Shown here one piece after another: positions 46,046 to 56,097 of a stretch of DNA of 64,000 nt (within the stretch, counting starts at the first letter, position 1; each line of letters opens with the position of its first letter). The translations under genes were made by a program, and so were the position numbers. The notes beneath the pieces were generated by a model. That model did no database searches. It was not told the DNA's origin and saw only the letters and a list, made by a program, of their open reading frames with translations. This stretch comes from an uncultured Thomasclavelia sp. (GTDB taxonomy: Bacteria; Bacillota_I; Bacilli_A; Erysipelotrichales; Coprobacillaceae), in assembly GCF_944324745.1 (NCBI RefSeq), contig NZ_CALUXO010000046.1:1-64000 (forward strand). The letters run 5' to 3'.

Positions 46046-46732
46046 ATGATCAAATTAGGACATCGTGGCTATAGTGACAAATATCCAGAAAATACGATGA
46101 TTGCTTTTAAAGCGGCAATTGATGGCAATTTTGATGGGATAGAAACTGATGTACATTTGACTAAAGATAAGCAATTAGTTTTGATTCATGATGAAACAAT
46201 CGATCGAACTTCTAATGGAACTGGGTCAATTAAAGATTATACGTATCAAGAATTATGTGAGTATAATTTTAATTATCATTTTAAAGACGTTACAGCAAAA
46301 CTGCCTTTGCTGGTGGAATTATTAGATTATTGTCAAGATAAGAATGTTATTTTAAATTTAGAAATTAAAACTGATAAAATTCACTATCCAGATATAGAAT
46401 TGTTGACTTATAATTTAGTTAAAGATAAGGGATTATTGGACCAGGTGATGTTTTCTTCGTTTAATCTAGATAGTTTATTGAAACTACGACAAATTGATCC
46501 TAGTTTATATTTAGGATATTTATTTGAAGAAGATTATCAAAAAAATAAGGCTCTTGTTTTGAAACATCATTTTCATTGTCATAGTAAATATGTATTTTTA
46601 ACGCCTAATGAAATTAAGGAATATCGTCGACATGGTCTGGATGTAAATACCTGGACAGTTAATGATCGAGAAGTAAAAAACTTTTTGGTTAAAGCTGGTG
46701 TTAAGACTATAATTACAAATGTTGATATCTAG
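46046..46732 (+). CDS. Glycerophosphodiester phosphodiesterase
   Basis: 228 residues, cytosolic, TIM barrel (GDPD/GlpQ family). GHRGYSDKYPENTMIAF holds the first catalytic His and Glu/Asn; ETDVHLTKDKQLVLIHDETIDRTSNG holds the metal Glu/Asp and the second His; LEIKT and NTWTVND follow. It splits glycerophosphodiesters to glycerol-3-phosphate and an alcohol. GGAG precedes the ATG at 46046. Terminator right after. Confidence 0.92.
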   Translation: MIKLGHRGYSDKYPENTMIAFKAAIDGNFDGIETDVHLTKDKQLVLIHDETIDRTSNGTGSIKDYTYQELCEYNFNYHFKDVTAKLPLLVELLDYCQDKNVILNLEIKTDKIHYPDIELLTYNLVKDKGLLDQVMFSSFNLDSLLKLRQIDPSLYLGYLFEEDYQKNKALVLKHHFHCHSKYVFLTPNEIKEYRRHGLDVNTWTVNDREVKNFLVKAGVKTIITNVDI

Positions 46733-46759
46733 GGTAAAAGTATTTACCCTAGTTTTTTT
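46729..46759 (+). terminator. Terminator of the GDPD gene
   Basis: CTAGGGTAAA / TTTACCCTAG stem with T7; overlaps the stop codon. Confidence 0.9.
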
Positions 46760-46765
46760 GTATGA

Positions 46766-46787
46766 TATAATATTGTAAACGTTTCCA
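46766..46787 (+). promoter_or_regulatory. Upstream -10 and cre site of adhE
   Basis: TATAAT (46766-46771), then TGTAAACGTTTCCA (46774-46787), 13 of 14 matches to the cre consensus. The cre position at the expected start site fits CcpA repression. Confidence 0.6.
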
Positions 46788-46807
46788 TTAGTGTAATGAA
46801 GATTTTA

Positions 46808-46825
46808 TTGTGAAAAAATGCACAA
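46808..46825. promoter_or_regulatory. Rex operator before adhE
   Basis: TTGTGAAAAAATGCACAA fits the Rex palindrome TTGTGAA-N4-TTCACAA with one mismatch. It ends 6 bases upstream of the -35 at 46832, so NADH-sensing Rex would block the promoter when NADH is low. Confidence 0.75.
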
Positions 46826-46831
46826 TATTGC

Positions 46832-46860
46832 TTGTGTTTTTCATCAATTTAAGGTACACT
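46832..46860 (+). promoter_or_regulatory. Proximal adhE promoter
   Basis: TTGTGT (46832-46837), 17 bp, TACACT (46855-46860). Confidence 0.55.
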
Positions 46861-46909
46861 ATCCGTGGAAACAAATTAAATATTTCACAATGAATCGGAG
46901 GAAGAAATA

Positions 46910-49552
46910 ATGGCAGAAAAAAAAGCTGTTAACAAACCAGCAGAAATGACAAACGAAGAAATCGATGCTTATGTCGATCAACTGGTTTCTAAAGCATTAG
47001 TAGCTTTAGAAAAATTTGAAGACTTTACTCAAGAACAAGTAGACTACATCGTAGCTAAATGTTCTGTAGCTGGTCTTGATGCACACGGTACTTTAGCAGA
47101 GGCCGCAGTAAATGAAACAGGACGTGGAGTATTCGAAGATAAAGCCGTTAAAAACTTATTTGCTTGTGAATACGTAACTAACAATTTACGTCATTTAAAA
47201 ACGGTTGGTATCATTAATGAAGATCCATTAACTGGAATTACTGAAATCGCTGAACCAGTAGGTGTTGTTTGTGGTATCGTTCCAACAACTAACCCTACAT
47301 CAACTACTATTTTTAAATCATTAATCTGTTTAAAAACAAGAAATCCAATTATTTTCTCATTCCATCCAAGTGCAACTGCATGTTCAATTATGGCAGCAGT
47401 AGTAATGCGTGATGCAGCTATAGCAGCTGGTGCTCCTGAAGACTGTATCCAATGGTTGGAAACTAAATCTATGTATGCAACTACAGCATTAATGAAACAC
47501 CCAGGTGTTGCAACTATCTTAGCAACTGGTGGTAACGCAATGGTTGCTGCAGCTTACTCTTGTGGTAAACCTGCATTAGGTGTAGGTGCTGGTAACGTAC
47601 CTGCTTATGTAGAAAAATCTTGTATTTTACCAAGAGCAGTAAATGATATCGTATTATCAAAATCATTCGACAATGGTATGATTTGTGCTTCTGAACAAGC
47701 AGCTATTGTTGATAAAGAAATCTACGAAGAATTCAAGAAAGAAATTAGCCGCTTCAAAGTATACTGGGTAAACGCTGAAGAAAAAGCTAAACTTGAAAAC
47801 TATATGTTCCCAGATAAAAACAAAGGTGTATTACCTGCAGTTGTAGGTAAACCTGCTACTTGGATTGCTGAACAAGCTGGAATCAAAGTTCCTGGAGATA
47901 CTCAAATCCTTTTAGCTGAATGTAAAGAAGTTGGACCTAATGAACCATTAACAAGAGAAAAATTATCTCCTGTATTAGCTGTATTAAAAGCTGAAAGCAC
48001 TGATGATGGTATCGCGAAAGCAGCAGCTATGGTTGAATTCAATGGTTTAGGACACTCAGCTGCAATCCATACAGAAAATCATGAAATTTCTAAACGTTTT
48101 GGACATGCATGTAAAGCTATCCGTATCATCGAAAATGCACCATCTACATTCGGTGGAATCGGTTCAGTTTATAACGCATTCATTCCATCATTAACATTAG
48201 GTTGTGGTTCTTATGGACATAACTCTGTATCTAACAACGTAAGTGCTGTTAACTTAATCAATATTAAGAGAATAGGGAGACGTAATAACAATATGCAATG
48301 GGTTAAACTTCCTCCAAAAATTTACTTCGAAAAAAATTCGATTAAATATTTAAGAGACATGAAAGAAATGGAAAAAGCCATGATTATTACTGATAGAGGT
48401 ATGTATAATCTTGGTTATGTTGCAAAAATTGAAGATGTTATCAGAAGAAGAAGAAACAAAGTTGATATTGAATTATTCTTCGATGTTGAACCAGATCCAA
48501 GCTTAGAAACAGTAGAATCTGGGGTTGAATTAATGAGAAAATTCGAACCTGATACAATCATCGCTATCGGTGGTGGATCACCAATGGATGCTGCTAAAGT
48601 TATGTGGTTAATGTATGAACATCCAGAAGTATGCTTCGATGACATTAAACAAAAATTCATGGATATCAGAAAACGTGCCTTCAAATTCCCTGAATTAGGA
48701 AAGAAAGCTAAATTAATCTGTATCCCAACTACATCAGGAACTGGATCTGAAGTTACACCATTTGCCGTTATTACTGATAAAAAAGCAAGCAAAAAATATC
48801 CATTAACTGACTATGCATTAACACCAACAGTAGCAATCGTTGACCCTGAATTCGTAATGAGTTTACCAGCTTCAACAGCTGCAGATACTGGTATTGACGT
48901 ATTAACTCATGCAATGGAAGCATATGTTTCTCTTTTAGCATCTGACTTTACTGATGGTTGGGCTAAACAAGCAGTTAAATTAGTATTTGATTACTTAGAT
49001 GAATCAGTAAATAAAGGTACACCACTTGCAAGAGAAAAAATGCACAATGCAGCTACAATCGCTGGTATGGCATTTGCTAATGCATTCTTAGGAATGAACC
49101 ACTCATTAGCTCATCAGATCGGTGGAGAATTCCACGTACCTCATGGACGTGCTAATGGTATCTTATTACCACATGTAATTAGATATAATGGATCTATTCC
49201 AACTAAATTAAATATCTGGCCAAAAATTGAAAACTATAAAGCTGATGTTAAATATATGGAATTAGCACAATTAATCGGATTAAATCCAAAAACTCCTGCA
49301 GAAGGTGTTGAAATGTTTGCTAATGCAGTAGAAGAATTGATGGCTAAAGTTCACTTAGCATCTAACTTCAAATCTCAAGGAATTGATAAGAAAGATTGGG
49401 ATGAAGCTATTCATAGAATTGCTATGAATGCTTATGAAGATCAATGTACTCCAGCTAACCCTAGAATGCCTATGGTTAAAGATATGGAAGAAATCTTAAG
49501 AGTATCTTGGGATTATGAAAATCCATATGCAAGCAAATATGAAAAAAAATAA
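46910..49552 (+). CDS. adhE: Bifunctional acetaldehyde/alcohol dehydrogenase AdhE
   Basis: Reduces acetyl-CoA to ethanol, re-oxidising two NADH. 880 residues. The aldehyde dehydrogenase half has catalytic Cys in the NGMICASEQA stretch (about residue 260) and GAGNVPAYVEKS. The linker is near residue 450. The iron-dependent alcohol dehydrogenase half has GGGSPMDAAKVMWLMYEHP, TTSGTGSEVTPFAVI and the metal His residues in MNHSLAHQIGGEFHVPHGRANG. AdhE forms spirosomes. Codon use is more C-ending than its neighbours, as in highly expressed genes. Two promoters with cre and Rex sites are upstream. Confidence 0.97.
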   Translation: MAEKKAVNKPAEMTNEEIDAYVDQLVSKALVALEKFEDFTQEQVDYIVAKCSVAGLDAHGTLAEAAVNETGRGVFEDKAVKNLFACEYVTNNLRHLKTVGIINEDPLTGITEIAEPVGVVCGIVPTTNPTSTTIFKSLICLKTRNPIIFSFHPSATACSIMAAVVMRDAAIAAGAPEDCIQWLETKSMYATTALMKHPGVATILATGGNAMVAAAYSCGKPALGVGAGNVPAYVEKSCILPRAVNDIVLSKSFDNGMICASEQAAIVDKEIYEEFKKEISRFKVYWVNAEEKAKLENYMFPDKNKGVLPAVVGKPATWIAEQAGIKVPGDTQILLAECKEVGPNEPLTREKLSPVLAVLKAESTDDGIAKAAAMVEFNGLGHSAAIHTENHEISKRFGHACKAIRIIENAPSTFGGIGSVYNAFIPSLTLGCGSYGHNSVSNNVSAVNLINIKRIGRRNNNMQWVKLPPKIYFEKNSIKYLRDMKEMEKAMIITDRGMYNLGYVAKIEDVIRRRRNKVDIELFFDVEPDPSLETVESGVELMRKFEPDTIIAIGGGSPMDAAKVMWLMYEHPEVCFDDIKQKFMDIRKRAFKFPELGKKAKLICIPTTSGTGSEVTPFAVITDKKASKKYPLTDYALTPTVAIVDPEFVMSLPASTAADTGIDVLTHAMEAYVSLLASDFTDGWAKQAVKLVFDYLDESVNKGTPLAREKMHNAATIAGMAFANAFLGMNHSLAHQIGGEFHVPHGRANGILLPHVIRYNGSIPTKLNIWPKIENYKADVKYMELAQLIGLNPKTPAEGVEMFANAVEELMAKVHLASNFKSQGIDKKDWDEAIHRIAMNAYEDQCTPANPRMPMVKDMEEILRVSWDYENPYASKYEKK

Positions 49553-49569
49553 TTTAAATAACTTAATTT

Positions 49570-49598
49570 GGAGATAGTAAAATGCTATCTCCTTTTTT
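49570..49598 (+). terminator. Terminator of adhE
   Basis: GGAGATAG / CTATCTCC stem, then T6. Confidence 0.9.
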
Positions 49599-49675
49599 CT
49601 TGACATATTGTTGGTTATTTTTTAATAACTTATGTGATATAATGAGTTATAAGTTTAATAAGCGAGGTGATTAAA

Positions 49676-50935
49676 ATGCGTCGTAATATTTATAATGCAA
49701 TATATTATTGTTTATTAGGAGTATTTTTAATTATGATAGCTATGTTAGCTTTGATCCAGCAAGAAAAATTTTTGCTTCATGTTTTTGATTTATTAGGAAT
49801 TATTTTAATTGTTAATAGTTTATATGAGTTAAGTGTATTTTATCGTCGTCATTTTAAAGGATCGCTATTGCAGATTGTCTTTAATCTATCAGGTGGTATC
49901 TTGATTATTTTATTTCCAGATATTCCAATTAGATTATTATTGATTATTTTTGCTTTATACATTACATTAAATGGGATAATCAAGTTTATTTGTTATTTAA
50001 ACTATAAAAAAGATCGCGTTAGTTATCGTTTGCATGTTTTGGTCGGTTCATTATTTTTGATTATTAATGGCTTAGCATTGCTGGGTGGTAATTATATGAC
50101 ATATCAAAATATAATGTTTTTTATCAGTGGTTATGGCATATTATTAGGGGTTAATTATATTATTGACGCTATTTTTATTATTATTCCCCAGCAACAAAGA
50201 GATAGCCTAAAACGACGCTTTCGGATACCATTACCGTTATTTATATCAGCATTATTACCAAAAGTGATGATGGATCATATCAATGAATGTATGAAAAAGC
50301 GAATAGAAGAATATGAAATTATTGAAGATAAAGAAGCTAATATTGAAATATGGATTCATGTTAGTGATGATGGTTTTGGAACAGTAGGACATTGTGATAT
50401 TTGTATCGATGAACAGGTAATTTCATATGGAAATTATGATCGTGATTCAATAAGTATGTTTGAAGCTATTGGAGATGGAGTTTTATTTATCGCTCCTAGA
50501 GATCGATATTTAAAGTTTTGTATTGAAACATACCAGCAGACAATTTTTAGTTATAATTTAAAACTGACAATAAAGCAACTTAACAGTGTAAAAAGAGAAA
50601 TTGAGCGGATGATGAAGCATACTTATAGCTGGTTCCCTCGAGCATATTATGAAAATAATTATTGTAAGGATTATGCCAGCAAGGTCTATTTAGCCACGAA
50701 AGCAGCCTTTTTTAAATTCAAGGCCGGAAGATTTAAAACTTATTTTGTTTTGGGTTCAAATTGTGTAAAATTAGTTGAAAAGATCATGGGTAAAGGTGGT
50801 TTAGATATTATTGATCTTAATGGGATCATTGCGCCAGGAACATATCAGACTTATTTAGAAAAAGAATTTCAAAGATTGAATGGATTAGTAGTTTCAAAAA
50901 ATATATACAACAGATTGACAAAGTATCCGAAATAA
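49676..50935 (+). CDS. DUF308-like membrane protein fused to a papain-like (NlpC-type) domain
   Basis: About 419 residues from the ATG at 49676 (GAGGTGAT upstream). Residues 1-170 form five or six membrane helices with the paired-helix pattern of HdeD/DUF308 proteins. The soluble C-terminal half begins IEIWIHVSDDGFGTVGHCDICID (His) and later has TYFVLGSNCVKLVEKIMG (Cys). This is the His-then-Cys order of permuted papain-like folds such as DUF4105 or LRAT-type enzymes. The fold call is tentative. A promoter for the following RNA lies within its last codons. Confidence 0.6.
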   Translation: MRRNIYNAIYYCLLGVFLIMIAMLALIQQEKFLLHVFDLLGIILIVNSLYELSVFYRRHFKGSLLQIVFNLSGGILIILFPDIPIRLLLIIFALYITLNGIIKFICYLNYKKDRVSYRLHVLVGSLFLIINGLALLGGNYMTYQNIMFFISGYGILLGVNYIIDAIFIIIPQQQRDSLKRRFRIPLPLFISALLPKVMMDHINECMKKRIEEYEIIEDKEANIEIWIHVSDDGFGTVGHCDICIDEQVISYGNYDRDSISMFEAIGDGVLFIAPRDRYLKFCIETYQQTIFSYNLKLTIKQLNSVKREIERMMKHTYSWFPRAYYENNYCKDYASKVYLATKAAFFKFKAGRFKTYFVLGSNCVKLVEKIMGKGGLDIIDLNGIIAPGTYQTYLEKEFQRLNGLVVSKNIYNRLTKYPK

Positions 50936-50943
50936 TTCATAAT
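50915..50943 (+). promoter_or_regulatory. Promoter candidate for the first small RNA
   Basis: TTGACA (50915-50920, inside the 3' end of the preceding gene), 17 bp, CATAAT (50938-50943). Confidence 0.5.
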
Positions 50944-50982
50944 TAGTCTGTATTATGGTTATGTCAAGGAAAACAATAATAC

Positions 50983-51052
50983 TGCATAGATGCCCCCTCT
51001 CCCATATAAATCATCTATGCATAAAAAGGAACAAGAAAATTGTTCCTTTTTT
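50983..51052 (+). ncRNA. Small RNA candidate A with C-rich loop
   Basis: Hairpin 1 has a 10 bp stem (TGCATAGATG 50983-50992 / CATCTATGCA 51012-51021) with a 19-base loop that begins CCCCCTCTCCC. Hairpin 2 is a terminator, GGAACAA / TTGTTCC with six Ts. There is no plausible ORF. The transcript may start near 50950. The loop is complementary to GGGAG/GGAGG-type ribosome sites, as in csRNA or RsaE-like regulators. No search was possible, so family membership is unknown. Confidence 0.65.
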
Positions 51053-51136
51053 CATATAATCAACTTATAGTTCATACAATGTTCATAAACATTTTGTACT
51101 ATATCATTGTCGTCAAGACAAGAGATAATATTAAAA

Positions 51137-51212
51137 GTATAGGTCACCCCCTTCTTCCCCAAATTCAATGACCTATACGTGAAAGGAAACGCTCCCCACG
51201 TTTCCTTTTTTT
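51137..51212 (+). ncRNA. Small RNA candidate B with C-rich loops
   Basis: It has the same architecture as candidate A but different stems: GTATAGGTCA (51137-51146) / TGACCTATAC (51169-51178), with a 22-base loop starting CCCCCTTCTTCCCC. The terminator is GGAAACG / CGTTTCC with a CTCCCCA loop and seven Ts. Since A ends in its own terminator, B must be a separate transcript. Both are preceded by GTCAAG-N7-ATAATA (50963 and 51112), a shared promoter-like motif. Confidence 0.65.
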
Positions 51213-51237
51213 CTAAGTTGATAATGAAAAAAAATTC

Positions 51238-51266
51238 TTGCTTGAATAATAAAAATTTGGTAGAAT
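51238..51266 (+). promoter_or_regulatory. pyrG promoter
   Basis: TTGCTT (51238-51243), 17 bp, TAGAAT (51261-51266), and a start at the GGGC beginning at 51273. Confidence 0.75.
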
Positions 51267-51272
51267 GTAAAA

Positions 51273-51313
51273 GGGCAATTAGATGTCTTCCTTAGGAAGG
51301 CATTTTTATTTTT
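51273..51313 (+). promoter_or_regulatory. CTP-sensing pyrG attenuator (GGGC start, pyrimidine-rich terminator)
   Basis: The transcript should begin GGGC (51273-51276). The leader terminator is ATGTCTTCC (51283-51291) / GGAAGGCAT (51295-51303), then TTTTATTTTT. In Bacillus pyrG, low CTP makes polymerase stutter extra Gs at GGGC, and the G tract pairs with the C/U-rich 5' arm and prevents termination. Every element needed is visible here. Confidence 0.8.
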
Positions 51314-51344
51314 ATATTATTAAAATAGAAAAGGAGATTTCTAG

Positions 51345-52949
<1,605 letters not shown>

Positions 52950-52960
52950 TTAGGATTTAA

Positions 52961-53003
52961 TGGATTGCATTGTTTAATTGGATAATGTAATCCATTTTAT
53001 TTT
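52961..53003 (+). terminator. Terminator of pyrG
   Basis: TGGATTGCATT / AATGTAATCCA stem (one wobble), then TTTTATTTT. Confidence 0.75.
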
Positions 53004-53121
53004 GAATATCTAGAATTAAAAGTGAGTAATTTATTTGTTTTTACTTAAACTTTAAAATAGCTAATAGCCCCTAGAATATGGATATTTTTTGTGTTAGAAT
53101 ATCCCGTGAAGGGGTGAAATT

Positions 53122-53604
53122 ATGTATCGAATTGGACAATCAACCGATATTCATCAATTAGTACCAGGTAGAAAGTTAATAATTGGTGGAGTTGAAATAG
53201 AATCAGAATTAGGGTTATTGGGTCATAGTGATGCTGATGTCTTAAGTCATGCCATAATTGAAAGTATTATTGGTGCTTTAGGATTAGGCGATATTGGTAA
53301 ACATTTTAGTGATAGTGATGATCGTTATAAAGGAATCAGTTCGTTAGTTTTGATGGAAAAAACTTATGAAATGATGGATAAACAGGGCTATGAAATTAGT
53401 AATCTTGATGCTTTGATTTTGATTGAAAAACCAAAAATGGCACCTCATATTCCCAAAATGAAATCAAATATTAGTCGGATTTTAAAATGTGATCCCAATA
53501 AAATTAATATTAAGGCAACACGTGGTGAAAAACTGGGATTTATTGGTCGCAGTGAGGGAGCAGTTAGTCAATGTGTTGTGATGTTAAAAAAGAAAGGAAT
53601 TTAA
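53122..53604 (+). CDS. ispF: 2-C-methyl-D-erythritol 2,4-cyclodiphosphate synthase IspF
   Basis: MEP-pathway enzyme of isoprenoid synthesis, 160 residues. [14 protein letters not shown] and [32 protein letters not shown] carry the zinc Asp/His ligands. [17 protein letters not shown] ends the protein with the CDP-binding motif. AAGGGGTGA precedes the ATG. It is one base apart from gltX. Confidence 0.95.
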   Translation: MYRIGQSTDIHQLVPGRKLIIGGVEIESELGLLGHSDADVLSHAIIESIIGALGLGDIGKHFSDSDDRYKGISSLVLMEKTYEMMDKQGYEISNLDALILIEKPKMAPHIPKMKSNISRILKCDPNKINIKATRGEKLGFIGRSEGAVSQCVVMLKKKGI

Positions 53605-53605
53605 A

Positions 53606-55036
53606 ATGGAAAAAGTAAGAGTTAGATATGCGCCAAGTCCAACTGGACATTTACACATTGGTGGTGCTAGAACAGCATTGTTTAATTATTTATTTGCTAA
53701 ACACTATGGTGGTGATTTTATTTTTAGATTGGAAGATACTGATATTGAAAGAAATATCGAAGGTGGTGAAGCCAGTCAATTAGATAATTTAGCCTGGTTA
53801 GGAATTATTCCTGATGAATCACCATTAAATCCAAATCCTAAATATGCCCCATATCGTCAAACTGAAAGACTAGATTTATATCGTAAATATGCAAATGAAT
53901 TATTAGAACGGGGATTAGCGTATAAATGTTTCTGTACACCAGAAGAATTGGACGAAGAACATGATCGTCAAGTTGCTGCTGGTAAAGCGCCAATGTACAA
54001 TGGAAAGTGTCGTAATTTATCACCAGAAGAAGTGGCTGAAAAAGAAGCAGCTGGAATTCCATATACTATTAGATTAAAAGTACCTGCTAATAAAACTTAT
54101 GAATTTAATGATATGATTCGTGGTCATGTGTCATTTGAATCAAATGATATTGGTGATTGGGTAATTGTAAAGGCTAATGGAATTCCAACTTACAATTTTG
54201 CTGTAGTTATTGATGACCATACTATGGATATCACTCATGTTTTTAGAGGCGAAGAACACTTGAGTAATACACCTAAACAAATGATGGTTTATGAAATGTT
54301 TGGATGGCAACCACCTGTTTATGGTCATATGACATTAATTGTTAATGAACAAAGAAAAAAACTATCTAAACGTGATGAAAGCATTATGCAATTTGTTTCT
54401 CAATACAAAGAAGAAGGATATTTGCCAGATGCAATGTTTAACTTTATGGCATTATTAGGATGGTCACCAGAAGGAGAACAAGAGATTTTTACTAAAGAGG
54501 AATTAATTAAAGAATTTAGTGAAAAACGTTTATCTAAGTCACCATCAATGTTTGATAAAAACAAATTGACATGGGTAAATAATCGTTATATTAAAGAACG
54601 TCCGTTAGAAGATGTAGTTGCTTTATGTCTTCCATATTTACAAGAAGCTTATGATTTATCAACAAAAAGTGATCAATGGATCAATGATTTAGTAGCAACT
54701 TATCATGATCAATTATCATATGGTAAGGAAATTGTTGGTTTGGTAGAGTTATTTTTCACTGATGAATTAGTATTAGATGATGAAGCTAAAGAATTTATGA
54801 AAGACGAAAGTATTCCTAATACTTTAGCAGTATTTAAAAAGCATTTAGAGGCAGTTGAAGATTTTACTAAAGAAAATATTCAAGCATGTATCAAAGCAAC
54901 TCAAAAAGAAGCTAAAGTTCGAGGAAAAATGCTTTATATGCCCCTTAGAATTGCAACAACAGGAATTATGCATGGTCCTGATTTAGCAAGTTCTATTTGC
55001 TTGCTTGGAAAAGAAAAAGTTTTATCTCGTTTATAA
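53606..55036 (+). CDS. gltX: Glutamyl-tRNA synthetase
   Basis: 476 residues, class [26 protein letters not shown] contains the HIGH motif and [12 protein letters not shown] the KMSKS-type loop (KLSKR). No zinc Cys4 knuckle is evident in the usual place. As many Firmicutes lack GlnRS it may also charge tRNA-Gln for amidation (inference). AAAGGAAT precedes the ATG. Confidence 0.96.
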   Translation: MEKVRVRYAPSPTGHLHIGGARTALFNYLFAKHYGGDFIFRLEDTDIERNIEGGEASQLDNLAWLGIIPDESPLNPNPKYAPYRQTERLDLYRKYANELLERGLAYKCFCTPEELDEEHDRQVAAGKAPMYNGKCRNLSPEEVAEKEAAGIPYTIRLKVPANKTYEFNDMIRGHVSFESNDIGDWVIVKANGIPTYNFAVVIDDHTMDITHVFRGEEHLSNTPKQMMVYEMFGWQPPVYGHMTLIVNEQRKKLSKRDESIMQFVSQYKEEGYLPDAMFNFMALLGWSPEGEQEIFTKEELIKEFSEKRLSKSPSMFDKNKLTWVNNRYIKERPLEDVVALCLPYLQEAYDLSTKSDQWINDLVATYHDQLSYGKEIVGLVELFFTDELVLDDEAKEFMKDESIPNTLAVFKKHLEAVEDFTKENIQACIKATQKEAKVRGKMLYMPLRIATTGIMHGPDLASSICLLGKEKVLSRL

Positions 55037-55041
55037 TTAAC

Positions 55042-55073
55042 AAAAAATCATGATTAAGTTCATGATTTTTTTT
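55042..55073 (+). terminator. Terminator of ispF-gltX
   Basis: AAAAAATCATGA / TCATGATTTTTT stem with a long T run. Confidence 0.85.
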
Positions 55074-55200
55074 GCGCCTAAAAATAGCATTTTGAAACTA
55101 AATAATCGCTTAAAAATTGTTATAGTGGTATAATAAAAAGTGTTTCATTAAAAGTTCACAATATTAAGATAAAATATAGACATACGATTGGCTTAAAAAC

Positions 55201-55222
55201 TCTTAATTATTTATAATTAAGA
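55201..55222. repeat. 22 bp AT-only inverted repeat
   Basis: TCTTAATTAT-TT-ATAATTAAGA is a perfect inverted repeat about 75 bp upstream of the Ig-like protein gene. It could be an operator or a weak RNA hairpin. Nothing else is recognised in this 260-base gap. Confidence 0.5.
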
Positions 55223-55296
55223 TTGATTTTTATTAAGAAAAAGACTAAGATAGTGCGTAAGCAGAGGTAAGTGATTAATAACAGGAAGGTGATATC

Positions 55297-56097
55297 ATGA
55301 AAAATCGTATTATTGCAGTGATTTTGTCTTTTTTTATCGTTATTAATACTGTATTAATTGCTTGTGCTTTAAATGTTACTCCTTTAACTGTCAAAAGAGA
55401 AGTATTTGTCTATGAATATGGAAGTGCCATCTCAACAGCACCTCAGGACTATATTAATGCCAATGAATCGATATTGGAACAGGTAACATTAAACTTCTCT
55501 AATTTAAAAAATGAAATTGGTACTTATCACGTTTCAGCGACTTATTTAGGAGAGGAATATCCGTTTGTTATTGAAATTGTTGATACAACAAAACCAGTAT
55601 TCACATTAAAAGCCGTTACTTTTAATGTTGATTTAAATAAAGAAATATATGCAATCGATTTAATAGAAGAAGTTGAAGATAACTCAGATTATACAGCTTA
55701 TTTTATTGATGAAAATGGCGATAAGTCATTATCACGTTCATACAGCGAAAAAGGATCATATGTTGAAAATATATTAGTAGCAGATAGTGCTGGAAACGAA
55801 TCTTCATCATTAAGAGTGAAGATTGTCGCTGGTCAAAACGGTAATAATCCAACATTATCAGGAATTGATGATATCGAAGTGTTAAAAGATACTAGTTTTG
55901 ATCCGTTAAAAGATGTCAAAGCTACGGATGGTAGTGGTAATGATATTACAAGTAATATAAAAATATTAAAAAATAATGTTGATACTAGTGAAGTTGGTGA
56001 GTATGAAGTTATTTATTCAGTAACTAATGACAAAGGAAATACTTTACAGCGAACAAGAAAAGTAACAGTAGTAAAAACTGAAAAAACAGGTGATTAG
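55297..56097 (+). CDS. Secreted Ig-like (DUF5011-type) repeat protein
   Basis: 266 residues. A signal peptide (1-25, hydrophobic SFFIVINTVLIACALN) is followed by three beta-sandwich modules. The last (DTSFDPLKDVKATDGSGNDITSNIKI...VDTSEVGEYEVIYSVTNDKGN) is like those in the NlpC/P60 protein at 43202. It lacks an enzymatic domain, membrane anchor or clear sorting signal, though it ends in KTEKTGD. AGGAAGGTGAT precedes the ATG. The rhomboid gene follows with no gap. Confidence 0.75.
   Translation: MKNRIIAVILSFFIVINTVLIACALNVTPLTVKREVFVYEYGSAISTAPQDYINANESILEQVTLNFSNLKNEIGTYHVSATYLGEEYPFVIEIVDTTKPVFTLKAVTFNVDLNKEIYAIDLIEEVEDNSDYTAYFIDENGDKSLSRSYSEKGSYVENILVADSAGNESSSLRVKIVAGQNGNNPTLSGIDDIEVLKDTSFDPLKDVKATDGSGNDITSNIKILKNNVDTSEVGEYEVIYSVTNDKGNTLQRTRKVTVVKTEKTGD

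Noticed and set aside
48415-48792. 125-codon minus-strand frame inside adhE
   Set aside because: It lies wholly within a clear adhE alcohol-dehydrogenase domain and has no independent signals.
50990-51100. Small ORF starting inside RNA candidate A
   Set aside because: The frame reads straight through the terminator hairpin and T run, which is implausible for a translated gene.
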